In this document: positions 31,849 through 39,719 of the stretch, piece after piece
Position numbering within the stretch: position 1 is the stretch's first letter
Layout: every line of letters starts with the position of its first letter
Source of the DNA: Aureicoccus marinus
Lineage (GTDB): Bacteria > Bacteroidota > Bacteroidia > Flavobacteriales > Flavobacteriaceae
Direction of reading: 5' to 3'
Assembly: GCF_002954325.1 (NCBI RefSeq)
Contig: NZ_MQVX01000001.1
Span: 187,546 to 251,545, forward strand
Length of the DNA stretch: 64,000 bases
Notes under the pieces: generated by a model
Told to the model about the DNA's origin: nothing
The model's input: only the letters and a program-made list of their open reading frames with translations
Database searches by the model: none
Program-made: the position numbers and the translations under genes

Positions 31849-33282
31849 ATGAGAACACTGTATCGTGCTAGTTGTTGCTTCATATTCCTCCTGCTGCCCT
31901 TCCTGGTACAGGGGCAAAATTCTCCCGATTGTTTTACTCCCATTCCGATTTGTGCTGATGCCCCCTACGCCGGGCTAGCCGATGGCGGTGGTGCGGACGA
32001 TTTTGATCCCAATGTGATCACTCAAATTGGCTGTTTGGAAAAGGGGAGTAGTAACAACGCCAATATCGAGAACAACTCTTCCTGGTATGTGTTTCGAGCT
32101 TCCCAAGACGGTATGATTGGTTTTGATATCGAAGCCCTCAGTAATTCTGCTGACTGGGATTTTGCGGTCTTTGGGCCGGATGTACAATGCACCGATATCA
32201 GTAACGGGAGTGTGCAGCCCATTCGATGTAATTACGAAGCCAATGTCACCGGCTATACGGGCCTGGGGACCAACCCCATCAGCGGACAAAACGGAGCGCC
32301 CAATGTGACCGGAAGTCAAAACACCTATGACGAAATGATTCAGGTTACGGCAGGGGAAGTGTATTACCTCTTCATCAACAACTACAACACCAACTTTAAC
32401 GGGGATCCAGAGCCTTATGAACTGACTTTCACCGGTCCCTTGGTCGATAACGACCCCGCAACAGCTTTGGACTGTACCATCCGAGATGAGTTTTTAGGCC
32501 TGAACGATATTATTCGCTGTGAAGGAGATCCCGATGTGGTTCTTTCGGCCGCTAGCAGCCCTGCTGGGCCCAATGTAGTTAACTACACCTGGACACGGGA
32601 TAACGAAGACGACGGTTTCATTGATGAAGTACTCCTTACAGGAATAAATGCTTCTGAGTTGACTGTAGTTTCACCCGAATCAGGCCGCTATTTTGTCTCT
32701 ATCGAAACGACTACCGGCGAAATTATTTCGGATGACATTCTCATTACCTGGTACGGGGCTCCTCAGCTCAATCCGATCCGGGGTGTGGAAGTATTGGACG
32801 ATTACCTCAATGGAGATTTGGATACCTATTCGATCCAGGTTAATGTAGTAGGAACAGGAGATTATGAGTACCGCTTAAACGACGGAGAATTTCAAGATGA
32901 CCCCGTTTTCTTGGATGTGCCTGCCGGCTTGAACAATTTGGTGATCAACGATAAGAATGGATGTGGATCGACAACGACAGAAGTCTATGTGCTTGGTTAT
33001 CCGCGGTTCTTTACTCCGGACGGAACAGGAACTCCTGAGACTGAGCGCTGGAATTTGAGAGGGATAGATCCTAACTTTCCTTTTGCGTACCGCCTCTACA
33101 TCTACGATCGCTACGGTAAGCTGTTAAAGCAACTGAACGAAGGTTCTGTGGGCTGGGATGGTATTTTCAATGGCCGACCCCTGCCGGCTACGGATTATTG
33201 GTTCCGAGTCGATTTTGAACGGGATGAATCAGGCACCATCGTCGCTATGTCTTCCCGCTCACATTTTACGCTAAAGCGTTAG
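31849..33282 (+). CDS. T9SS type-B sorting-domain surface protein, paralogue
   Basis: 477 residues, paralogous to the preceding gene. The signal peptide ends LVQGQ and the N-terminal domain begins NSPDCFTPIPICADAPYAG, with SSWYVFRAS and ADWDFAVFGPD. It ends with the same CHU_C-type sorting domain (YPRFFTPDGTGTPETERWN, then GWDGIFNGRPLPATDYWFRV). One internal beta region of the larger paralogue is missing. The product is exported by type IX secretion; the function is unknown. A bidirectional terminator separates it from the convergent FadL-type gene. Confidence 0.9.
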   Translation: MRTLYRASCCFIFLLLPFLVQGQNSPDCFTPIPICADAPYAGLADGGGADDFDPNVITQIGCLEKGSSNNANIENNSSWYVFRASQDGMIGFDIEALSNSADWDFAVFGPDVQCTDISNGSVQPIRCNYEANVTGYTGLGTNPISGQNGAPNVTGSQNTYDEMIQVTAGEVYYLFINNYNTNFNGDPEPYELTFTGPLVDNDPATALDCTIRDEFLGLNDIIRCEGDPDVVLSAASSPAGPNVVNYTWTRDNEDDGFIDEVLLTGINASELTVVSPESGRYFVSIETTTGEIISDDILITWYGAPQLNPIRGVEVLDDYLNGDLDTYSIQVNVVGTGDYEYRLNDGEFQDDPVFLDVPAGLNNLVINDKNGCGSTTTEVYVLGYPRFFTPDGTGTPETERWNLRGIDPNFPFAYRLYIYDRYGKLLKQLNEGSVGWDGIFNGRPLPATDYWFRVDFERDESGTIVAMSSRSHFTLKR

Positions 33283-33292
33283 ATAAAGCATT

Positions 33293-33320
33293 AAAAAAGC
33301 CCGGTCAAACCGGGCTTTTT
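33293..33320. terminator. Bidirectional rho-independent terminator
   Basis: The stem AAGCCCGGT/ACCGGGCTT with loop CAA is flanked by an A-run on the left and a T-run on the right. It can therefore stop transcription from both convergent genes (T9SS protein on plus, FadL-type protein on minus). Confidence 0.9.
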
Positions 33321-33324
33321 CTAT

Positions 33325-34830
33325 TTAGAATTTTAAGGTGTAGCTCAAGACGACATTCGTTACACTCTGATCGTTTAAGGAGGAGTTGGTACTCCCAGAG
33401 TCAAAGAAGAATTCATTGACCATTCTTTGGGAGTGACTGACCGCAAGATCGATACGGCTGTCGTCAAAGGAGAAGCCGAGTCCACCACTGTAGGCTTCTA
33501 GATCTCCAATAAAGTCACTGCTCTCGTACGGGCTTTCTTCCAATCGGTAACCACCTCGTAGACTGATGTTGTTAAAACGCCATTCCCCTCCAATACGAAA
33601 GCTCTGAGCGACCCCAAGCTGATCTGTGATCAATTGGTTTTCGGCGGCAAATGAAGGATCCGAATTGGGTCTCAATTCCGCAGTAGAGAAGTCTTGGTAT
33701 CCATAATCAAAACTCAAAAGCCCTTGCTTTCCGAAAACCAAAGCTGCACTTCCAGTTACTTTAGAAGGGGTTTTGATTCGGTGCTCGTCAAAGAAATTCA
33801 AGACATTGAAGTTGATAAAACGGATATCCGAATCAGCCAAGTCTGAGTTTATACGTTGAGCTGTATCGTCCGTTAAGCGGTACCAAGTAGGAGACTGAAA
33901 ACTACCGCCAATTCGAAGAACATCTCCCAACCGAGCAATAGCGCCAACACTAAAGGAGAAACCTGTTCCTTGGGTACGCAGAAAATTGTCAAAGTCTACA
34001 AAACTGATTCCTGAACCGGTGTCGTAACCGCTCTCTGAAAAGAAGGTAGTCCGCTCATAGAAAATCGAGTGAAAGTTCAGGGAGGCTCCAATATTCAAAA
34101 CGTTCTCGTATTGCCCTGAGGCGTTCACCGTTATGCGGCTGTTGTAGCCATTGGTGGCTTGCAGGTAGTCCTGGTTAACACTGCTGTAACTCGCGTTGGA
34201 GACATAGGTTGTTCCGTTTTCGTTACTGGCATCCGTCGGATCAATGACCCCACCAAAATACCCCAGGAAGGCCTGCTGACTTCCAAATCCTAGATCACGC
34301 CCTACGTTGAGGTATCCTTCTTCCAGAAGTTCACCATCGCGTAGTAAAAGATCCCCGAAAGGAACCCCATTGGCAAAATTTTGGAAGTAATTGTCAATTC
34401 CTTCCTCGCTGCTGCCAATCGCTCTGTATTCGTTGTCAAAATCCTGTACCTGATCGTAGTTAATTGCCAGCGCCACTTTTCTCCAGGGTCCATTATTGCG
34501 GTAGACAAAGACGGCTCCTGCCTGATTTAAATCGATGCTGTTAAAAGGGTTAGACGTCAGCGTTCCTCCATAAGAGACATCGTTTTGGATGTTGAAGTAA
34601 TTGCCCGTGATCACAAACTGATCTTCGGAAAAAACCGAAGAACCAGCAGGATTGACATTCAGGCCTGAAAGGTCTCCGCCTAGTGCTCCGAAGGCTCCTG
34701 CCATACTGTGATAGCGTGCTGTTCCTTTGATGTCTTCTAAGCTGTAGCGAAGCACATCGTCAATTGTTTGCGCCTGGATAAAGGCAAAGCCAGCCAGGAG
34801 CAATCCTAGTGATAGTATACTCTTTTTCAT
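33325..34830 (-). CDS. OmpP1/FadL-family outer-membrane transporter
   Basis: 501 residues. The signal peptide (about 1-20) ends FAFIQAQ. The N-terminal hatch-like region has TARYHSMAGAFGALGGDLSG and NVNPAGSSVF, typical of FadL/TodX-type channels, followed by a beta-barrel ending NVVLSYTLKF. The probable role is diffusion of hydrophobic compounds such as long-chain fatty acids across the outer membrane; the substrate is inferred from the family only. It shares the 33293-33320 terminator. The low-complexity lipoprotein gene lies 43 bases upstream on the same strand, so cotranscription is possible. Confidence 0.88.
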   Translation of the reverse strand: MKKSILSLGLLLAGFAFIQAQTIDDVLRYSLEDIKGTARYHSMAGAFGALGGDLSGLNVNPAGSSVFSEDQFVITGNYFNIQNDVSYGGTLTSNPFNSIDLNQAGAVFVYRNNGPWRKVALAINYDQVQDFDNEYRAIGSSEEGIDNYFQNFANGVPFGDLLLRDGELLEEGYLNVGRDLGFGSQQAFLGYFGGVIDPTDASNENGTTYVSNASYSSVNQDYLQATNGYNSRITVNASGQYENVLNIGASLNFHSIFYERTTFFSESGYDTGSGISFVDFDNFLRTQGTGFSFSVGAIARLGDVLRIGGSFQSPTWYRLTDDTAQRINSDLADSDIRFINFNVLNFFDEHRIKTPSKVTGSAALVFGKQGLLSFDYGYQDFSTAELRPNSDPSFAAENQLITDQLGVAQSFRIGGEWRFNNISLRGGYRLEESPYESSDFIGDLEAYSGGLGFSFDDSRIDLAVSHSQRMVNEFFFDSGSTNSSLNDQSVTNVVLSYTLKF

Positions 34831-34873
34831 GGGATGAATTGCTTGGATAATTTGAATTTAGTCTGCCCGAGAA

Positions 34874-36121
34874 TTAGTTTCTTCTTCCGCTAGATCGGCC
34901 TCCGCCACCTGAAGAGCGACTGCTCGATCTGCTGCTTGAACTTCTCGCGCTTGAACGGCTGCTCGATCTGCTGCTCGAGCTGCGTGCACTGGATCTGCTT
35001 GAACTGCGTCCACTGCTGTATCCAGACGAACTTCTTCTCGATCCGGAGGAAGTTCTCGTTCCTGAAGAGCGAGTAGAACCAGACCCACTGCGATAACCGG
35101 AACTTCTGCTAGAACCAGAAGAACTTCTTCGGTATCCACTGTTGCCTGAGCTTCTTGTTGAACTGTTGCCGTAGCTTCTTCGTGTCCCGGAACTTCTGCT
35201 GTATGAATTGCTTCTACCTGAACGGGTGTTGCTATAGGTGCGCCCTGTAGCCCGAGTCGTACGGTTCGAACGGTATTGTTGATTCCGTGCGTAAGCGCTC
35301 ATACGCGAACTCCGTGTTGTGCCATTAGAACGTACGCTTCTTGCGCTACTTGACGTAGTCAAATTAGAACGTCCTCGAAGCGAATTGGCTGCGATTGCGG
35401 TATTGGAATATCCGCGACGCCCTCCGTTGCGGCCCCAGTTGTAGCCACGGGTGTAGTAGTTCGGATGTCCCCAGCGATTGTTCCAGCCCCAGCCGCGGCC
35501 CCAGCCCCAACCGGCCCAGCCCCAGCCTGCATTCCAACCCCATCCGGGACCCCAGCCGTTCCAGCCCCAGGAGTTCCAACCCCAGCCGCCCCAGCCCCAG
35601 GAGTTCCAACCCCATCCGGGACCCCAGCCGTTCCAGCCCCATCCGGCATTCCAGCCCCAGCCGCCTCCCCAAAAGGGATCGATCCAGCCACCATTCCAGC
35701 CCCATCCGTTGTCGTAGACATTGATGACGACCTGGCTTCCATTGTCTCCCCAGCTTCCGAATCCGTCGTAAGCTTCTGGAGCAAAATAAGTGGTATCACG
35801 GGCGAATTGCGTACTGTCCTGAATAGAGTTGCTCGAATAACTATCCGGGTCGGTGAATATTTCGCTTTCTAAAATTTCGTTGTACTGATCTGCTTTTTGT
35901 CCGAAGTAGTCTCCGTACAAATTGTTCTGAAGGTCCTCAGCAGCCACGCCCTCACCCGTTTTAACCTGAACTTGTCGATCACCTCTTCGGGTACCGTAAA
36001 TACCATCGTCTTCGTAATCGGAAACCTGTTCATAGGTGACGCAAGACGAAAGACCCAAAAAGAGAAGACAAAGAAGAAGGAGTGGATGATTTTGGCGGCG
36101 GAGTAATTTCAGATACATCAT
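34874..36121 (-). CDS. Low-complexity lipoprotein, Trp/Gly-rich then Ser/Arg-rich
   Basis: 415 residues. The lipoprotein signal ends LGLSSC. Residues about 28-135 look ordinary and acidic. Residues about 137-235 are a run of GWGWN/GWNGW repeats with very few other residues. From about 255 to the end the chain is Ser/Arg/Gly-rich (units like SSSRSSARSS), strongly basic and clearly disordered. Homologues next to proS in flavobacteria have been mislabelled prolyl-tRNA synthetase by neighbour transfer; nothing here resembles a synthetase. The function is unknown. Repetitive codons leave several other frames open, but only this frame has a signal peptide. Confidence 0.82.
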   Translation of the reverse strand: MMYLKLLRRQNHPLLLLCLLFLGLSSCVTYEQVSDYEDDGIYGTRRGDRQVQVKTGEGVAAEDLQNNLYGDYFGQKADQYNEILESEIFTDPDSYSSNSIQDSTQFARDTTYFAPEAYDGFGSWGDNGSQVVINVYDNGWGWNGGWIDPFWGGGWGWNAGWGWNGWGPGWGWNSWGWGGWGWNSWGWNGWGPGWGWNAGWGWAGWGWGRGWGWNNRWGHPNYYTRGYNWGRNGGRRGYSNTAIAANSLRGRSNLTTSSSARSVRSNGTTRSSRMSAYARNQQYRSNRTTRATGRTYSNTRSGRSNSYSRSSGTRRSYGNSSTRSSGNSGYRRSSSGSSRSSGYRSGSGSTRSSGTRTSSGSRRSSSGYSSGRSSSRSSARSSSSRSSSRSSARSSSSRSSSRSSGGGGRSSGRRN

Positions 36122-36213
36122 AGATTCTTTTATTGTTGAACTACCTTAAAATAGTTAGTTTTACCCAACTTTTTTGATAAAATTAGCACAAGTTTTGTGC
36201 CAAACTACAGTGA

Positions 36214-37688
36214 ATGGCTAAAAAACTAACGCCTCGAGCCGAGGATTATTCAAAATGGTACAACGAACTGGTTGTACAAGCCGATTTAGCAGAGAACTCA
36301 GGGGTTCGTGGCTGTATGGTGATCAAACCCTACGGCTACGGTATCTGGGAAAAAATGCAAGCCCAACTGGACAAAATGTTCAAGGAAACAGGCCACCAGA
36401 ACGCCTATTTTCCTCTGTTTATTCCAAAGTCCTACCTCAGTAAAGAGGCGAGTCACGTCGAAGGCTTTGCTAAGGAATGTGCTGTAGTCACACACTACCG
36501 CCTTAAAAATGCGGAGGACGGAAGCGGAATCGTTGTTGATCAAGACGCCAAGCTTGAAGAAGAGCTCATCGTGCGTCCAACCTCAGAAACCATCATCTGG
36601 GACACCTATAGAAGATGGATTCAGTCCTACCGGGATCTACCGCTAAAGCTAAACCAATGGGCCAATGTGGTGCGCTGGGAAATGCGTACTCGTTTATTCT
36701 TGCGGACGGCTGAATTCTTATGGCAAGAAGGACACACCGCCCATGCTACACGGGAAGAGGCGATTGAAGAAGCTGAACAAATGATGCACGTATACGCCAG
36801 CTTTGTAGAAGAGTTTATGGCTGTACCTGTTGTTCGCGGTTTAAAGTCAGAAAGTGAGCGCTTCGCTGGGGCCGAAGAAACCTACTGCATTGAGGCTTTG
36901 ATGCAGGACGGAAAGGCTCTTCAGGCGGGAACTTCTCACTTTTTGGGGCAGAATTTTGCCAAGGCCTTTGATGTGAAGTTTCAAGATAAGGAAGGGAAGC
37001 AGGAATTGGTCTGGGCGACCTCATGGGGGGTGTCTACTCGTTTGATGGGAGCCTTGATCATGACGCACTCTGACGACCAAGGCTTGGTGCTGCCTCCAAA
37101 ATTGGCACCTATTCAGGTTGTTATTGTTCCTATTTACAAAGGAGAAGAGCAGCTGAGCCGTATTGCGGACTATCTAGATCCGTACATCAAGGAGCTTCGT
37201 GAAGCGGGCATCAGTGTCAAGTTTGACGATCGAGATACCCACAAACCTGGGTTTAAATTTAATGAATACGAGCTCAAGGGTGTTCCGGTGCGTATTGCTA
37301 TCGGCTCACGTGATCTTGAGAACGGAACCTTCGAAATTGCGCGTCGTGATACCCTGAGTAAAGAGAGTATTGCCGCGGCCGATATGGTCAAGCATGTCCA
37401 AGGCTTGTTAAAAGATATTCAGGAGAATTTATTCACCAAGGCGATTGCCCACAGAGAAGAGCATACCACCAAGGTCGATGGCTACGAAGAGTTCAAGGAA
37501 TTGTTGGAGTCCAAAGGAGGCTTCTTCCTGGCTCACTGGACGGTACAGCCGAAACGGAAGACCGTATAAAGGAAGAAACCAAGGCCACCATTCGGTGCAT
37601 TCCTATTGACGCAGAGGAGGAAGACGGGGTTTGTATTTATTCCGGAAAGCCATCCTCGAGAAGAGTGGTTTTTGCCAAGGCGTATTAA
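36214..37688 (+). CDS. proS: Prolyl-tRNA synthetase (frameshifted near C-terminus)
   Basis: Class II ProRS of the archaeal/eukaryotic-like short type, about 491 residues after repair. It charges tRNA-Pro. Evidence includes [21 protein letters not shown], motif 2 ([20 protein letters not shown]), and the anticodon-binding region ([13 protein letters not shown]). The frame breaks at GG 37538-37539. Adding one G turns the tail into [19 protein letters not shown] and reaches the expected end VVFAKAY and stop at 37688. Uncorrected, it would end at 37569, 40 residues short. proS is essential and the fix is one base, so a sequencing deletion is likely. It is divergent from the low-complexity lipoprotein gene. 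Confidence 0.95.
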
Positions 37689-37725
37689 TGAGTTTTGCAT
37701 CAGGGTTAAAAAAAACGACCAGCAC

Positions 37726-37755
37726 TTGTAATACTTAAAAATAGTTGTATTTTTG
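37726..37755 (+). promoter_or_regulatory. tRNA-Glu/rpsT promoter
   Basis: TTG (37726-37728), a 19-base spacer and TATTTTTG (37748-37755) match the Bacteroidota -33/-7 consensus. It lies 23 bases upstream of the first tRNA-Glu. Confidence 0.7.
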
Positions 37756-37777
37756 CGTCCGCAATTATGCGACCTAT

Positions 37778-37849
37778 GGCCCGTTCGTCTAGGGGTTAGG
37801 ACGCCAGGTTTTCATCCTGGTAACAGGGGTTCGATTCCCCTACGGGCTA
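37778..37849 (+). tRNA. tRNA-Glu (anticodon UUC)
   Basis: The sequence folds as a cloverleaf. The acceptor GGCCCGT/ACGGGCT has a G-U first pair; the anticodon stem CCAGG/CCTGG has loop TTTTCAT, so the anticodon is UUC; the T-arm is GGGGTTCGATTCCCC. CCA is not encoded. It is identical to the second copy 112 bases downstream. Confidence 0.95.
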
Positions 37850-37889
37850 CAAATTAGTAATGAAAATTTTACGGGAAATCCGGTAATAG

Positions 37890-37961
37890 GGCCCGTTCGT
37901 CTAGGGGTTAGGACGCCAGGTTTTCATCCTGGTAACAGGGGTTCGATTCCCCTACGGGCTA
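37890..37961 (+). tRNA. tRNA-Glu (anticodon UUC), second copy
   Basis: An identical 72-base copy of the preceding tRNA-Glu, with the same UUC anticodon and no encoded CCA. The spacers differ from each other. It ends 13 bases before rpsT, so tRNA-tRNA-rpsT is probably one transcript processed by RNases. Confidence 0.95.
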
Positions 37962-37974
37962 CAAAAAAATAAAA

Positions 37975-38226
37975 ATGGCAAATCACAAATCTGCTTTAAA
38001 GCGAATCAGAAGAAACGAAAGCGTACGTCTGCGTAACCGTTATCAGCACAAAACTACTCGTAATGCAATCAAGAAATTGCGCACTGAGGAAGACAAGAAA
38101 GCGGCTGAAGAAATGCTTCCTGGCGTTTTGTCTATGATCGATAAGCTGGCTAAGCGCAATGTGATTCACAACAACAAGGCATCTAACTTGAAGAGCAAGT
38201 TGATGATCCATGTGGCTCAGATGTAA
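37975..38226 (+). CDS. rpsT: 30S ribosomal protein S20
   Basis: 83 residues, basic and helical: [20 protein letters not shown] and a C-terminal [20 protein letters not shown], the typical S20 pattern. It binds the 5' domain of 16S rRNA during small-subunit assembly. It is cotranscribed behind two tRNA-Glu genes from the 37726 promoter and closed by a rho-independent terminator. Confidence 0.96.
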   Translation: MANHKSALKRIRRNESVRLRNRYQHKTTRNAIKKLRTEEDKKAAEEMLPGVLSMIDKLAKRNVIHNNKASNLKSKLMIHVAQM

Positions 38227-38248
38227 TCAGCTGTTTTAAAGAATAAGA

Positions 38249-38274
38249 AGCTCTCCGATTGGAGGGCTTTTTTT
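38249..38274 (+). terminator. Rho-independent terminator after rpsT
   Basis: The stem AGCTCTCC/GGAGGGCT (one T-G pair) with loop GATT is followed by a T-run, 23 bases past the rpsT stop. Confidence 0.85.
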
Positions 38275-38285
38275 GTGGCCAGATT

Positions 38286-38978
38286 TTAGCGAAATGCTGG
38301 TCTTGATGCACGAATAAAGCCAATGATAAAAATGATGTACATGGCCGCGATTGATAACTCAAATACGGTGCCCAAACCATAGGGTTGAAAAACGTTGCGG
38401 TAGTAGTTGCACATCAGGAAGTAGAGCATAGGGAAGGGGAGATAAAAAGCGATCAATCCGCGATCTATCCAAAACATCAGGTTGTAGTAGGCAGGCGTGC
38501 TGCCTCGTTTTTGTTTGAGTTCCCAGATGTGAAAAAAGGCCGCTGTAGCAATCAAGAATCCTTCAATCATAGCCGGCGCGAGGAATACATCGTGAGCAGG
38601 GTCGAGATAGATGAGACAAATGAAGTAACTGATAAAATAAAGGATGACTCCACCTTTGATCACTAGTTGCAGTCTTCTTCTCTTGATCAGTTTGAGGTAC
38701 ACCCAGGCAAAATACAAGAGGGTCAATACCCCATAGATATTGTAAATAATGATGTTGTGCCAATCGTAACGGGGATCCGTGTAAAAGGTAAACTCGGAAT
38801 AGTTTTTGACCAGAAACCCCAAAAGTTCATTCAAAAAGGTGTATCCAATAAAGAGTGGAAGGTGGCGAATAGCGGTATCGAAGTACTTTTTAAAATTAAT
38901 AACCCCTACCACCCAAGTGAGGGCGTATAGGGGTAAAATTGGAAATTTTATAAAAATGTCTTCGATTATGCGCCACAT
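38286..38978 (-). CDS. Multi-pass inner-membrane protein, unknown
   Basis: 230 residues with about seven hydrophobic segments (for example ILPLYALTWVVGVINF, IYNIYGVLTLLYFAWVYL, GGVILYFISYFICLIYL, LSIAAMYIIFIIGFI) and no recognisable catalytic motif. The topology is reminiscent of the seven-helix sensor domains found in front of histidine kinases, but no signalling domain is attached. It starts three bases after the lipoprotein gene upstream on the same strand, so the two are probably one unit. Confidence 0.72.
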   Translation of the reverse strand: MWRIIEDIFIKFPILPLYALTWVVGVINFKKYFDTAIRHLPLFIGYTFLNELLGFLVKNYSEFTFYTDPRYDWHNIIIYNIYGVLTLLYFAWVYLKLIKRRRLQLVIKGGVILYFISYFICLIYLDPAHDVFLAPAMIEGFLIATAAFFHIWELKQKRGSTPAYYNLMFWIDRGLIAFYLPFPMLYFLMCNYYRNVFQPYGLGTVFELSIAAMYIIFIIGFIRASRPAFR

Positions 38979-38981
38979 GGC

Positions 38982-39668
38982 CTAAAAATCATCTGGTGGT
39001 GGAGGCCCTCCTTGGCTGTAATTCAGAATCAAACTACCATCTCCTTGATAAATTGGTGAAGGCAATAGGCTGATAGGAACTAAACTAGCTTCGGCAGTTC
39101 TAGGATTGGACTTGCTACCCAAATCCGCTTGACCTTTTAGGTTAGCGCTCCAGTCTCTGATTAGCTGAGCTTTGCCATCCGATCCGATGTAAAATCCAAA
39201 TTCCTGATCTCTTTCCGCATTCACAAGAGTGGGAAGAATAAAAATTCCATTTTGACGGGGATGAACCACCTGACGTCCATTCGGGTAGGTTGGACTATTG
39301 GGGTTGTTTCCGAAGTAAAAGCGAAGGCTTTCTACTTCTACACCGGCCTTATTGGCTTCTTGCTCAACATAGCTGACGTACTGCCTGATTGTCTCAAAAT
39401 CAAAGGCGGCATAACGAGCTACGACAAATTCCTGAGGATCTCGTTTAGCTTCATAGGCCTCAATAATAGGAACTCGATTTATAGAGTAGCCATCGTAGAG
39501 CCTTTTGGCTTCTTTTAGACTAATCAAGTCTTTTGGAGGTTGCACAGTTGCTTCTTTGGCCGCATTTTCGGCCGGGGCATTTTCATTTTTACCTTGCGTA
39601 TTGCAAGAGCTCAGAAATAGACATACGCTGCCGCAAAGCGCCAAAAATGGCGTTTGTAAATGTTTCAT
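38982..39668 (-). CDS. Putative lipoprotein, unknown
   Basis: 228 residues with a lipoprotein signal ending LFLSSC. An Ala/Glu/Asn-rich linker follows the Cys, then a domain with LISLKEAKRLYDGYSINRVP and FDFETIRQYVSYVEQEANKAG. The C-terminus is GGPPPPDDF. I do not recognise the family. It lies directly upstream of the seven-helix membrane protein (three-base gap), so a shared envelope function is possible but unproven. Confidence 0.72.
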   Translation of the reverse strand: MKHLQTPFLALCGSVCLFLSSCNTQGKNENAPAENAAKEATVQPPKDLISLKEAKRLYDGYSINRVPIIEAYEAKRDPQEFVVARYAAFDFETIRQYVSYVEQEANKAGVEVESLRFYFGNNPNSPTYPNGRQVVHPRQNGIFILPTLVNAERDQEFGFYIGSDGKAQLIRDWSANLKGQADLGSKSNPRTAEASLVPISLLPSPIYQGDGSLILNYSQGGPPPPDDF

Positions 39669-39719
39669 GTTAATGGTTTTTAATGTTCAACGGCGGGGAA
39701 ACCTTAGCTAAAGATAAAG

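Noticed and set aside
35359..35872. Several long open frames in other phases over the GWGWN region, including Pro/Ala-rich ones on the plus strand
   Set aside because: They are by-products of the repetitive codons. None has a signal peptide, promoter or sensible composition, and the minus-strand lipoprotein frame explains the region.
34874..36121. Naming the low-complexity lipoprotein prolyl-tRNA synthetase, as some databases do
   Set aside because: No synthetase motif is present; the true proS is the next gene. The label is a neighbour-transfer error.
36214..37569. A naturally truncated ProRS of 451 residues
   Set aside because: The next 119 bases in the -1 frame encode the exact expected C-terminus and stop, so a one-base deletion is simpler than truncation.
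37778..37961. The duplicated tRNA as an integration (att) duplication from a mobile element
   Set aside because: Only about 40 bases separate the copies, with no integrase or foreign cargo, and both tRNAs are complete. Tandem gene duplication explains it.
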